DNA of 64,000 nucleotides from positions 682,001 through 746,000 of the forward strand of contig NZ_JMQM01000001.1 of NCBI RefSeq assembly GCF_000733725.1. The letters run 5' to 3'. Positions 15,793-24,075 of the stretch are shown in pieces. The stretch's first letter is position 1. The number at the start of each line of letters is the position of its first letter. This DNA is from Nitratireductor basaltis (lineage in GTDB: Bacteria; Pseudomonadota; Alphaproteobacteria; Rhizobiales; Rhizobiaceae). The translations under genes were made by a program, and so were the position numbers. A model generated the notes under the pieces. The model saw only the letters and a program-made list of their open reading frames with translations, was not told where the DNA came from and did no database searches.

Positions 15793-17253
15793 GTGGGGAA
15801 CCAAGTGACGGTAGATTTCGAGCTTCTGTTTCAGGAGCTCTCCAGTCCATACATGGTTCTTGATAGGCAGCTGTGCTTTGTCACGGCGAACAAAGCTTAT
15901 GAGCGTGCCACCAACCGAAGCTGTGACGAGCTCGTGGGCCGTAATGTTTTCGACCTCTTCCCCAACGAAGGCGAAAGCGGCCAGCGGCTGAAAGCTTCCT
16001 TCAAACGTGTGTTAGAGACAGGCGAGCAGGATACGCTTGCCTATATTCCCTATGACATTCCCCGTCCTGAAAGCGAGGGCGGCGGGATGGAGCAACGCTA
16101 CTGGACGGCCGTGCACACGCCGCTTGCAGATGACAACGGAGCTGTCGAGTTCATCGTGCAGAACACGGTGGATGTGACGGATCTGGTCCGGTTGCGGCAA
16201 GCGGCACATCTCCCCTTCCGCCTGGATGAAGTGCGTCTTCTGGAACGCGCGCGCGAGGCGGAACGGCAGCACCAGGACCTCCATGCCGAGAGCGAGAATT
16301 TCCGCCGTCTGTTCCAGCAAGCGCCGAGCCTGATTGCGGTGCTCTCGGGACCCGACCATGTGTTCACCTTCGCAAATGACGCCTATATGCGGCTCATCGG
16401 TGAGCGGGCCATCCTCGGCAAGCCGCTGACCGAAGCCCTTCCCGAAATCGAGGGACAGGGATATGTCGAACTCCTGGACAAGGTCTACCGGACGGGAAAA
16501 GCCGTAAGTGGCGAAGCTGGCAGGGCGCTTCTCCAGACCGAGGACGAGGAGAAGCCGCGCGAAGTTTTCTTCGATTTCACCTACGATCCGATCCGCGACG
16601 AAGACGGCAATATCTCGGGCGTTTTTGTCCAGGGCATGGACCGCACGGAAGCGGTGCGCACGCAGAAACGCCAGCGGCTCTTGCTGGATGAACTCAATCA
16701 TCGTGTGAAGAACACGCTCGCCACCGTGCAGTCCATAGCTTCCCAGACCATGCGCACCGCGCGCGACCTGACTTCCGCGCGTGAGGATCTCGAATCCCGT
16801 ATCATCGCACTCTCCAACGCCCACAACATCCTGAGCGTTCAGGAATGGGCCAATGCCGAGCTAAGCGCGCTGGTGAATCAGGAACTGATTGCCTATGGAC
16901 CCGAGCGCTATGTCTGCAAGGGGAGTTGGGTCGTTCTTAACCCAAAAACGGCAATCGCTCTTGCACTCGTCTTGCACGAGATCACGACCAATGCTGCCAA
17001 ATACGGAGCCCTTAGCACGGCGGAAGGCTGTGTCAGGATCGAGTGGAAAGTCGATCTCAAGAGCGGGCAACTTGTCATAACCTGGCAGGAGGAAAGCGGG
17101 CCTGTCGTGAAGCAGCCCGACTACAAGGGTTTCGGCAGCCGTATGATCCACCGCGTCGTGGAGGGTGAACTGGATGGTGAATTCCAGGCGCAATTCGATA
17201 GTGGCGGCTATTCCTGTCGCATAGCAATTCCATATGAGGTGGCCGTTCAATGA
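15793..17253 (+). CDS. PAS-domain HWE-family sensor histidine kinase
   Basis: This soluble sensor kinase is up to 486 residues long. Two PAS domains (about residues 10-130 and 175-290; e.g. SSPYMVLDRQLCFVTANKAY and APSLIAVLSGPDHVFTFAND) precede the dimerisation/phosphoacceptor box LLLDELNHRVKNTLATVQSI, with the phospho-His in LNHRVKN near residue 300. The ATP-binding part has LHEITTNAAKYGALS and VITWQEESGP, the W-x-E features that define HWE kinases. There are no membrane segments, so it senses a cytoplasmic signal. The start is GTG 15793 or, with a better-placed GGGGAA, GTG 15805. It overlaps the receiver gene by four bases. Confidence 0.9.
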   Translation: MGNQVTVDFELLFQELSSPYMVLDRQLCFVTANKAYERATNRSCDELVGRNVFDLFPNEGESGQRLKASFKRVLETGEQDTLAYIPYDIPRPESEGGGMEQRYWTAVHTPLADDNGAVEFIVQNTVDVTDLVRLRQAAHLPFRLDEVRLLERAREAERQHQDLHAESENFRRLFQQAPSLIAVLSGPDHVFTFANDAYMRLIGERAILGKPLTEALPEIEGQGYVELLDKVYRTGKAVSGEAGRALLQTEDEEKPREVFFDFTYDPIRDEDGNISGVFVQGMDRTEAVRTQKRQRLLLDELNHRVKNTLATVQSIASQTMRTARDLTSAREDLESRIIALSNAHNILSVQEWANAELSALVNQELIAYGPERYVCKGSWVVLNPKTAIALALVLHEITTNAAKYGALSTAEGCVRIEWKVDLKSGQLVITWQEESGPVVKQPDYKGFGSRMIHRVVEGELDGEFQAQFDSGGYSCRIAIPYEVAVQ

Positions 17254-17657
17254 TCGTCGTCAATGCTGAGACAGCCCCGCAGGACCTGAATGATATCCGA
17301 GTGCTCGTCGTGGAAGACGAGGCGCTGGTGGCCATGAATCTGGAAATGATGCTTGAAGACTTCGGCTGTGCAGTGATTGGCCCTGCCATGCGCTTCGACA
17401 AGGCCAAGGAGCTTCTGGAGAATGGCGTTGATGCGGATGTCGCCATACTCGACGTGAATGTCGGTGGCACTCCGGTCTTCCCGCTGGCCGAACTTCTGGT
17501 GCAGCAGAACATTCCGATGGTCTTTGCCACGGGTTACGACCGGTCGGGCATTCCAGAGGAATGGCATCACCGCCCCATTCTGCAGAAGCCATATACGGCT
17601 GATGACGTTCAGCGGGGGATCAGCCAGGCACTGGCAAACGCTGCTGCTGCCAAATAA
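17250..17657 (+). CDS. Stand-alone receiver-domain response regulator
   Basis: This 135-residue protein consists of one CheY-like receiver domain. The acidic pocket is VLVVEDEALVAMNLE, the phosphoacceptor Asp lies in VAILDVNVGG (about residue 67), the conserved Thr in MVFATGYDR and the Lys in PILQKPYT. There is no output domain, so it probably passes phosphate on, competes for it, or acts by protein binding. The ATGA overlap with the HWE kinase gene implies that the two are cognate partners made in fixed ratio. Confidence 0.92.
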   Translation: MIVVNAETAPQDLNDIRVLVVEDEALVAMNLEMMLEDFGCAVIGPAMRFDKAKELLENGVDADVAILDVNVGGTPVFPLAELLVQQNIPMVFATGYDRSGIPEEWHHRPILQKPYTADDVQRGISQALANAAAAK

Positions 17658-17814
17658 TCACGAATATGCACAGGCTGACGCAAAACTGTTACCAATTGAG
17701 ACGCGACAAGTAGCCTCTTCGCATTTTCATTGGCGGTAAGGCATAGTATTCCGTTGATACAAGCAGAATTGGCTGCCACGGCAGTCCAGTGCAACCAATC
17801 ATCGGAAAAGTGCA

Positions 17815-18999
17815 ATGTTACGTCGACCAGGTGACAGCGATATGAGCATACCCGCTGTGTCGTCCCGGTCGGACGTCCGGACGCGCACCGCCATTGCCGG
17901 TATTGGCGTCTCAATCCCGCAAACCGCGATCAGCAATGATGAGCTTGTTGCCAGCTACAATGCCTGGGCGGGGAAGGAAAATGCCCGCCGTGCGGCACGC
18001 GGTGAGGAACCGGTGCGCGAGTCCAGCAGTGACTTCATCCAGCACGCTTCCGGCATCCTCAACAGACATGTCTATGAGCGCGACGGCATTCTGGACCCGG
18101 AGCGGATGGCCCCCTACATTCCCGCTCGCAGCGACGAGGAATTGTCGGTGCTGGCAGAGTTCGGTCTATCGGCAGCAAGGCGCGCACTGGGTGATGCCGG
18201 CACGAAGGCCGAGGATATCGACCTCATCATCTGCTCGAATTCACATCCGCAGCGGCCCTATCCGGCGCTGGCCATCGAGATCCAGCAGGCGCTCGGTGCG
18301 CGTGGTGCGGCCTTTGACATGGGGCTTGGCTGTTCATCCGCGCTGGCCGCCTTGCATGTGGCAACCAATCTCGTGCGCTCTGGCGCACATCGGCGCATCC
18401 TCGTCGTGGTGCCCGAGCTCGTCACCAGCCATCTCGACTTCCGCGACCGACAGACCCATTTCATTTTTGGCGATGCGGCTGTTGCATTCATGGTGGAAGC
18501 TCTTGGCGAACGTGAAGAGCGCGCAGGGCGTTTCGAGATCATAGGCACCAGTCTCTGGACGCAATTCTCAAGCAATATCCGCACCAATTTCGGTCATCTC
18601 AGTCGGCTGGCGCAGGATGATCCTTCCGTGCTCAACATGGAAGGCAATCTGATCAAGCAGGTAGGCAACAAGGTCTTCAAGGAAGTCACCGTTGCCGGAC
18701 ATCAGTTCATCGTCGATTTTCTTGCCGGTTTCGATCATACGCCCCAGACCATGCGCCGTTTCTGGCTGCATCAGGCGAATGCACGGATGAATGCGATGAT
18801 CCTGAAGCTCGCCTTCGGCGAAGAGGTCGGTTCCGACCGTGCGCCAATGGTTCTCGATCGCCTGGGCAACACGGCTGCGGCAGGTGCGGTCATCGCGCTT
18901 GAAGAAAATCACCGCGACATGAAGACAGGCGAATACGGCCTGCTGTGCGCATTCGGTGCAGGTTATTCCATCGGTGGCGCGCTCTTGCGCATGATGTGA
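17815..18999 (+). CDS. Beta-ketoacyl-ACP synthase III family protein (FabH-like)
   Basis: This 394-residue thiolase-fold condensing enzyme has a complete Cys-His-Asn triad: Cys in GLGCSSALAALHVA (about residue 173), His in FWLHQANARMN (about 318) and Asn in DRLGNTAAAGAV (about 350). FabH itself is about 320 residues; the extra length here is mainly in the N-terminal half (AARGEEPVRESSSDFIQHAS). This suggests a specialised condensing enzyme instead of the housekeeping initiator. The start could be ATG 17815 or 17842 (MSIPAVSS). No other fatty acid synthesis gene is adjacent, so the primer substrate is unknown. Confidence 0.85.
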   Translation: MLRRPGDSDMSIPAVSSRSDVRTRTAIAGIGVSIPQTAISNDELVASYNAWAGKENARRAARGEEPVRESSSDFIQHASGILNRHVYERDGILDPERMAPYIPARSDEELSVLAEFGLSAARRALGDAGTKAEDIDLIICSNSHPQRPYPALAIEIQQALGARGAAFDMGLGCSSALAALHVATNLVRSGAHRRILVVVPELVTSHLDFRDRQTHFIFGDAAVAFMVEALGEREERAGRFEIIGTSLWTQFSSNIRTNFGHLSRLAQDDPSVLNMEGNLIKQVGNKVFKEVTVAGHQFIVDFLAGFDHTPQTMRRFWLHQANARMNAMILKLAFGEEVGSDRAPMVLDRLGNTAAAGAVIALEENHRDMKTGEYGLLCAFGAGYSIGGALLRMM

Positions 19000-19006
19000 G
19001 GGCGGA

Positions 19007-19321
19007 TCAGTCCACCTCTTCCTCTGCTTCCAGAAGACGTGTCGCGCGCCAGCGGGTGAGCACCTCGTTGATGTCATCTATGACAAAGAAGCGGGCCGCG
19101 TCGCGGTCGTAGCCTTCCGACAGCAGGGCGTCATAGTCGGTGTGGTTGTGGCGAATATGCGTGACCGCAGCGAGCCAGACGGCAATTGATGGCGGCAGAG
19201 TGCGCAGCTTCCTGTCATTCGCGGCAGCGCGTATCTGTTCCATGTCCGCGAAGGGACCCTGCGGGAGCAGGGCGGTCAGCGCCTTCGCCACCGCGCGCTG
19301 TCGTCCGGTCGTTGGTGGCAT
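19007..19321 (-). CDS. DUF2293-type conserved hypothetical protein
   Basis: This protein of about 104 residues contains RTLPPSIAVWLAAVTHIRH, TDYDALLSEGYDRDAARFFV and EVLTRWRATRLL, the pattern I associate with DUF2293. The reading frame extends to 19381, but GAGGAG is best placed for the ATG at 19321 (MPPTTGRQRAVAKAL). That start also leaves the divergent promoter of the ArsR-type gene free. It converges on the ketoacyl synthase gene with only seven bases between stops. Function unknown. Confidence 0.72.
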   Translation of the reverse strand: MPPTTGRQRAVAKALTALLPQGPFADMEQIRAAANDRKLRTLPPSIAVWLAAVTHIRHNHTDYDALLSEGYDRDAARFFVIDDINEVLTRWRATRLLEAEEEVD

Positions 19322-19393
19322 GGGCATCTCCTCGGGGTTTATGGGCAATCCAAGGCTGCCATTGGAAGTGTGGCTTGCCAAGCTCCTCCATTC

Positions 19394-19415
19394 GATATAA
19401 ACATATCTTTATATC
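19394..19415 (+). promoter_or_regulatory. Palindromic operator candidate upstream of the ArsR-methyltransferase gene
   Basis: GATATAAA (19394-19401) and TTTATATC (19408-19415) are perfect inverted repeats separated by CATATC. The element is the most AT-rich spot between two divergent genes and ends 16 bases before the start codon at 19432. ArsR-family dimers bind such AT-rich dyads, so autoregulation and control of metF are likely. Confidence 0.65.
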
Positions 19416-19431
19416 TTTCTTGGAGAGGCTG

Positions 19432-20451
19432 ATGCTTTCACGCCCCACGATACAGTTCGAGACGATGGTTGAGACGTTGAAGGCTGCTGCGGAGCCAAGC
19501 CGCCTGCGCATCCTCGTGCTCCTGTCGCATACCGACCTGACCGTATCCGATCTCACCGAGATCCTGAATCAGTCGCAGCCGCGTGTCTCACGCCATCTGA
19601 AGCTGCTGCTCGAAGCCGATATGATCCTGCGTTACCAGGAAGGGTCGTGGGCCTTCTTTCGCCTGTCCGAGAGTGAAGCAGCACGCGATTTCATCGAGGC
19701 GGTGGTTGGCAAGGTCGATCAGGCGGATGCGGTCATCGAGCGCGATCTGGAGCGTCTGGAAGCCATCAAGCGGCGCAGGCAGGAGCGTGCGGCAGAGTAT
19801 TTTGCCCATAATGCGGCCAGTTGGGACGAAATCCGATCGCTGCATGTGCCCGATGTGGCGGTAGAGCAGGCGCTTCTTGAACTGATCGGTGACGAGCCCT
19901 TCCAGTCCATGGCCGATCTGGGTACCGGTACCGGTCGCTTGCTGGAGCTTTTTGCACCTCTATATCGGCGCGGCGTGGGCGTTGACCTTTCACGGGAAAT
20001 GCTGGCAGTGGCGCGCGCCAATCTGGAAAAGGCCGACATACTTCATGCACAGGTGCGGCTGGGCGACGTTTATGCGCCACCGGTGGAGCGCGACGCCCAT
20101 GATCTCGTGACCCTCCACCAGGTTCTGCATTATCTCGACGATCCGGCACAGGTGGTCGGCGAGGCGGCCAAGCTGCTGCGTCCGGCCGGACGGCTCGTGA
20201 TCGTGGATTTTGCTACGCATGACCTTGAATTTCTTCGCGAGGAACACGCGCATCTGCGCCTTGGCTTCTCCGACCGCCAGATCCGCGACTGGGTGGAGGA
20301 AGCGGGCCTTGTGCTGACGGAGACGCGCAGCTTCGCACCTGAAACGAATGGAGACGCAGGTCTGACGGTCAAATTGTGGATCGCGCAGGACCAGCGTCTT
20401 CTCATTGCCGATACTGAACTGTCCGCTGCGGCGGGAACGGAGATTGCCTGA
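19432..20451 (+). CDS. ArsR-family regulator fused to SAM-dependent methyltransferase domain
   Basis: This 339-residue protein has an N-terminal winged helix (LKAAAEPSRLRILVLLSHTD, then TEILNQSQPRVSRHLKLLL) without the Cys pairs of metal sensors. It is joined near residue 120 to a class I methyltransferase fold (MADLGTGTGRLLELFAPLY as the SAM-binding loop, VDLSREMLAVAR as motif II). TGGAGAGG lies a few bases before the ATG at 19432; the frame is open further upstream but crosses the divergent gene. It is coupled to metF by a TGATG overlap. The fold suggests a sensor of S-adenosylmethionine or S-adenosylhomocysteine that controls the methionine cycle, like SahR-type regulators; methyltransferase activity itself is not shown. 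Confidence 0.85.
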   Translation: MLSRPTIQFETMVETLKAAAEPSRLRILVLLSHTDLTVSDLTEILNQSQPRVSRHLKLLLEADMILRYQEGSWAFFRLSESEAARDFIEAVVGKVDQADAVIERDLERLEAIKRRRQERAAEYFAHNAASWDEIRSLHVPDVAVEQALLELIGDEPFQSMADLGTGTGRLLELFAPLYRRGVGVDLSREMLAVARANLEKADILHAQVRLGDVYAPPVERDAHDLVTLHQVLHYLDDPAQVVGEAAKLLRPAGRLVIVDFATHDLEFLREEHAHLRLGFSDRQIRDWVEEAGLVLTETRSFAPETNGDAGLTVKLWIAQDQRLLIADTELSAAAGTEIA

Positions 20452-21356
20452 TGGCTCAACATGCCAAGCCCCTTGATCCGGAGCATCGCGCTCCGCTCAA
20501 AGTTTCTTTCGAATTCTTCCCGCCGAAGTCGGAAGAGATGGAGCGACGCCTGTGGGACACGGTGCAGAAGCTGGTGCCGCTTCGGCCACACTTCGTTTCC
20601 GTCACCTACGGTGCGGGTGGCTCCACGCGCGAGCGTACCTCGCGCGCAATCGAGCGCATTCTCGATGAAACCCCGCTGACACCTGCAGCACATCTGACAT
20701 GTGTGGATGCCAGCCGCGAGGAAGTGGATGCCGTCATCCGGGACTTCCTGTCCATGGGTGTGAAGCGTTTCGTTTCGCTGCGTGGCGACCCGGCAGCGGG
20801 TATCGGATCGGCTTACGAGCCGCACCCCGACGGTTACGCGAATGGGGCTGAACTCGCAGGTGCGCTGGCGCGGCTGGGGGCAGAGGATATCTCCGTCTCG
20901 GCCTATCCGGAAAAACATCCCGAAAGTGCCGATTGGGATGCCGATATCGATATGCTGAAGCGCAAGGTGGACAACGGTGCCACGCGCGCGATCACGCAGT
21001 TCTTTTTCGATAATGACCTGTTTGAGGCCTATCTGGAGCGGGTTCGCGCCGCTGGCATACAGATTCCGGTGGTGCCGGGCATTCTTCCCGTACACAATTT
21101 CACGCAGATGACCCGGTTTGCGGGGCAGTGCGGTGCGAGTGTGCCCAATTGGCTGGCCGACCGGTTTGCCGGGCTCGACAAGGACCCGGTTACGCATCAG
21201 CTGGTGGCGGCTGCAGTGGCAGCGGAACAGGTGCTCGATCTCGTGCAGCGCGGGGTGCAGGACTTCCACTTCTACACGATGAACCGCGCTGATCTTCCCT
21301 TCGCCATCTGCCATCTGCTTGGCATTCGTGCAGAAGCGCAGCCTGCAGCAGCTTAG
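20451..21356 (+). CDS. metF: Methylenetetrahydrofolate reductase
   Basis: This 301-residue flavoprotein makes 5-methyltetrahydrofolate for methionine synthase. Its TIM-barrel motifs include VSFEFFPPKSEEME at the N-terminus with the catalytic Glu, SVTYGAGGSTRERT, HLTCVDASREEVD, RGDPAAG, GATRAITQFFFDND and VPGILPV. The length is as for bacterial MetF. The start codon overlaps the stop of the ArsR-methyltransferase gene by one base, so translation is coupled. A hairpin terminator follows after about 25 bases. No SAM riboswitch was seen; control likely runs through the fused regulator. Confidence 0.95.
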   Translation: MAQHAKPLDPEHRAPLKVSFEFFPPKSEEMERRLWDTVQKLVPLRPHFVSVTYGAGGSTRERTSRAIERILDETPLTPAAHLTCVDASREEVDAVIRDFLSMGVKRFVSLRGDPAAGIGSAYEPHPDGYANGAELAGALARLGAEDISVSAYPEKHPESADWDADIDMLKRKVDNGATRAITQFFFDNDLFEAYLERVRAAGIQIPVVPGILPVHNFTQMTRFAGQCGASVPNWLADRFAGLDKDPVTHQLVAAAVAAEQVLDLVQRGVQDFHFYTMNRADLPFAICHLLGIRAEAQPAAA

Positions 21357-21381
21357 GGAATATCGGGAGACGGGAACGAAA

Positions 21382-21409
21382 AAGGCCGGGGTCGCCATGC
21401 CCCGGCCTT
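21382..21409 (+). terminator. Intrinsic terminator after metF
   Basis: Arms aaggccgggg (21382-21391) and ccccggcctt (21400-21409) form a perfect 10-bp stem around TCGCCATG, preceded by an A-run (bidirectional character) and followed by CCGTTTGTCTG. Confidence 0.8.
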
Positions 21410-21453
21410 CCGTTTGTCTGGTGCTGGTTGTTGTTTCTTCTTCTCTCAGCAGA

Positions 21454-21540
21454 TCAGGGAAGAACACCGATCACGAGTGCCCCGATGACTGCGAATGCAG
21501 CACATACGGCAAGCGCGTTCAGTGGTCGTATCAGTCCCAT
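21454..21540 (-). CDS. 28-residue single-pass membrane peptide (candidate)
   Basis: The reverse-strand frame from ATG 21540 to TGA 21454 encodes a short basic start (MGLIRPLNA) followed by a hydrophobic helix (LAVCAAFAVIGALVIGVLP). A strong GAGGAGG lies seven bases before the ATG, better than for many neighbouring genes. Codon choice is GC-rich as in real genes here. It would insert in the inner membrane as a single helix. It is too short for usual gene finders; expression is not proven. Confidence 0.55.
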   Translation of the reverse strand: MGLIRPLNALAVCAAFAVIGALVIGVLP

Positions 21541-21720
21541 GGCATAGCCTCCTCTGCAGACTGGCTACGGATTCTATGGGCTTTGACGAAAATGAAAAGC
21601 GGATTTTATGCTGCGGTGCGACAGGTTTGTGAAAAAACTGTTACCGTTTGAAGGCTTCCACGTTGATTTTATTGGTAGAGTTTTTTCTCGTTCACAAACC
21701 GTAAATCCTGGTCGCGGGTT

Positions 21721-22641
21721 CTAGAAGCCGAACTTTCGGGCAAGCCTTCCGTCAATGGTGAGCAAGCCCAGAACAATGACGGCCATGCCGACGATCTCGA
21801 AGCTCTCGAGCCGCTCGCCGAGGAATATCGCGCCGAGAAGAATCGCCGTGGCAGGAACTATGAGGGTCACGAGGGACGTGTTTGTTGCGCCCGCCGAAGC
21901 CAGCACCTGAAAGTAGATGATATACGCGAATGCGGTCGCGACTACGGCCAGCATGAAGATGGCAGCCCATGCGCCTGCGCTTGCGCTGAACATGCCGTCG
22001 ATATCGAAGAAGATCAGCACCAGCGGGATGGTGACGAGGCTTGAACCGGTCAACTGGCCGGTTGCGACGACGGGCGCGGGGATGTCCTTGAAGCGGCGGG
22101 CGAAGATGAAGCCGAGCCCATAGGAGATCGCTGCGGCTATGAGGCACAGCTTGGCCCAGATCGGGCCGCCGAGGCCGGCGAAGAGGCCGGGGCCGATCAT
22201 GAAAGCCGTGCCCGTGATGCCAAGCATGATGCCCACAAGGCGCAGGCCACCAAGCTTTTCGTCGCTGGTCAGCATGTTTGCCAGAATGGCAGTCCAAAAA
22301 GGGGTGGTCGCGTTGAGGACTGCCGAAAGCCCGGCGCCAAGCTCCGTCTGGCCAAGAAATATCAGCGTGAACGGGATCACATTGTTCAGTATCGAAAGCG
22401 TCAGAAAGCTGCCGGCGCGATCAAGGGCCGGTCGAAAGCTGATATTGCGCATCAGCAGATAGAACTGCAGCAGTGTGGCCGCGATCACGACCCGGAACAT
22501 CACCAGCACGAGCGGCGGCACTTCCTGTACGGCGATGCGCGCGCAGAAGAATGACCCTCCCCAGATGATACCGAGCATGAGGATCAGGGACCAATCCCTG
22601 AACGAGATCTGTCGCGAAAGTGCTGCTTGCGCGGGCTGCAT
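21721..22641 (-). CDS. EamA/DMT-family transporter
   Basis: This inner-membrane exporter of about 306 residues has around ten hydrophobic helices in two EamA repeats (GIIWGGSFFCARIAVQEVPP opens the first; IWAKLCLIAAAISYGLGFIF the second). The second ends with ILLGAIFLGERLESFEIVGM, a characteristic DMT motif. The frame extends to 22770, but ATG 22641, eight bases after AGGAG, gives the expected N-terminus MQPAQAALSRQISFRDW. DMT proteins export amino acids, metabolites or drugs; the cargo is unknown. It is divergent from the decarboxylase gene. Confidence 0.88.
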   Translation of the reverse strand: MQPAQAALSRQISFRDWSLILMLGIIWGGSFFCARIAVQEVPPLVLVMFRVVIAATLLQFYLLMRNISFRPALDRAGSFLTLSILNNVIPFTLIFLGQTELGAGLSAVLNATTPFWTAILANMLTSDEKLGGLRLVGIMLGITGTAFMIGPGLFAGLGGPIWAKLCLIAAAISYGLGFIFARRFKDIPAPVVATGQLTGSSLVTIPLVLIFFDIDGMFSASAGAWAAIFMLAVVATAFAYIIYFQVLASAGATNTSLVTLIVPATAILLGAIFLGERLESFEIVGMAVIVLGLLTIDGRLARKFGF

Positions 22642-22807
22642 GAATATCGGCTCCTGAACGAAACCAACACATAGGCTTGAGCCTTCAAGCCTTCCACCCG
22701 AAAAGAATTCTGGCCCAACAGGCTGTTTCCGGTGAACGATCACGCCACTTGCTGTTTCTTCCCGGGACAAGGCGCATTAGCCTTGCGGAAACTCTGGAGG
22801 ATACTTC

Positions 22808-24028
22808 ATGCAGCGATTCGCCACTGCCCGGGACGCAGCACTTGAGATGCGGCCTGACGAGCCAGTGTACTGCTTTCGCCCGGACGTCTTGAAGCGGGAT
22901 GCGCAGAATTTCGTTTCAATGTTCCCCGGCAAGACGGCCTACGCGGTCAAGACCAATGGCGAGAGGCTGGTGCTCAAGACATTGGCGGAAGCGGGCATTG
23001 ACGCCTTTGACGTCGCTTCGCCTGCGGAATTCGCAGCCGTACGCGATGTCGCACCCAATGCCGAGATGCTCTACATGCATCCGATCAAGGCGCAGTCGGA
23101 CATACGTCTGGCCCTGGAGGAATACGGCATTCGCGTGATCGCGGTCGATCATGAAGACGAGATCACCAAGCTGACCCGCGTTGTCCGCGCGCTCGACATC
23201 GATCCGGGGACGCTGACGATCTATGTGCGCATCCAGACCAAGGGCCATGCCGCCTACGAGCTCTCCAAGAAGTTCGGTGCCGGGCCCGCCAATGCCGTTG
23301 AACTGATCAAGCGGCTGTCGCGCTATGGCTTCAAGGTGGGGCTGTGCTTCCATGTCGGCAGCCAGATCGAGGATCCCGATACCTATGAACGCGCGCTCGC
23401 CTCTGCTGATTGGGTGAGGAGCAGGGCAGGGGTGGAACTGGCGGGGCTCGATGTCGGTGGCGGATTTCCTGCCGAATATGGTCACGATCCGAACCGCAAG
23501 AAACCTGAGATGCCCTCGCTGGACGAACTGATGGCACGGCTGCGCGGCGATATCGAGGAATGGGGCTTCAACGAACTGCCGCTGGTCGCCGAACCCGGCC
23601 GTGTCATTGTCGCGCGTGCCTTTTCGCTCATCGTGCGCGTCTTGCTTCGCAAGGGTCGCCGCATCTACATCAATGACGGCATCTGGGCGTCGCTTTCGGA
23701 TTCCTGGACCGGCAAGATCACGCTTCCCGCGCGCTTCATTCCCGACCCGGCCATTCGCAACCGCAATGGCAGCCAGGACAAGCTTCTACCATTCAAGGTG
23801 TGCGGAGCGACCTGCGATTCCGTCGATATCCTGTCGCGTCCATTCTGGCTTCCGGAGACCGTGGATACGGGTGACTGGATCGAGATCGGCCATATCGGCG
23901 CCTATTCGCTTTCGCTGCGCACGCGCTTCAACGGTTTTTATCCCGATACCTTTGTCGAGGTGGACACGCCATTCGATGCCGGAACGGCGCCGGAAAGTTT
24001 CGCCAGCCTCGAGACGATGGCGGACTGA
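22808..24028 (+). CDS. Fold III PLP-dependent decarboxylase (ornithine/lysine/diaminopimelate group)
   Basis: This is a 406-residue alanine-racemase-fold decarboxylase. The PLP lysine is in TAYAVKTNGE, followed by FDVASPAEF, CFHVGSQIED, DVGGGFP, EPGRVIV (cofactor phosphate/Glu) and the active-site cysteine segment KVCGATCDSVD. The CDSVD motif points to the ornithine/lysine decarboxylase side instead of LysA. Polyamine precursor synthesis is thus the likely role. A CTGGAGG site precedes the ATG. The divergent DMT exporter might handle a related amine, but this is inference. Confidence 0.85.
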   Translation: MQRFATARDAALEMRPDEPVYCFRPDVLKRDAQNFVSMFPGKTAYAVKTNGERLVLKTLAEAGIDAFDVASPAEFAAVRDVAPNAEMLYMHPIKAQSDIRLALEEYGIRVIAVDHEDEITKLTRVVRALDIDPGTLTIYVRIQTKGHAAYELSKKFGAGPANAVELIKRLSRYGFKVGLCFHVGSQIEDPDTYERALASADWVRSRAGVELAGLDVGGGFPAEYGHDPNRKKPEMPSLDELMARLRGDIEEWGFNELPLVAEPGRVIVARAFSLIVRVLLRKGRRIYINDGIWASLSDSWTGKITLPARFIPDPAIRNRNGSQDKLLPFKVCGATCDSVDILSRPFWLPETVDTGDWIEIGHIGAYSLSLRTRFNGFYPDTFVEVDTPFDAGTAPESFASLETMAD

Positions 24029-24039
24029 GGAAGAGTGCA

Positions 24040-24065
24040 GGGCGCACCGGATGCTCGATGCGCCC
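24040..24065. terminator. Hairpin between convergent decarboxylase and lytic transglycosylase genes
   Basis: GGGCGCA (24040-24046) pairs with TGCGCCC (24059-24065) around a 12-base loop, in the 47-base space between the two stops. It could end transcripts from both sides. Confidence 0.45.
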
Positions 24066-24075
24066 GATCTCGAGA

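Noticed and set aside
19186-19431. N-terminal extension of the ArsR-methyltransferase protein
   Set aside because: It runs through the divergent DUF2293 gene and the operator; ATG 19432 follows TGGAGAGG and starts the family domain.
20130-21467. 445-residue reverse frame opposite metF
   Set aside because: Antisense shadow of metF and the end of the ArsR-type gene; Arg/His-rich without motif.
22642-22807. speF-type leader RNA before the decarboxylase
   Set aside because: I looked for the conserved hairpins known before rhizobial ornithine decarboxylase genes but could not recognise them in this 166-base space.
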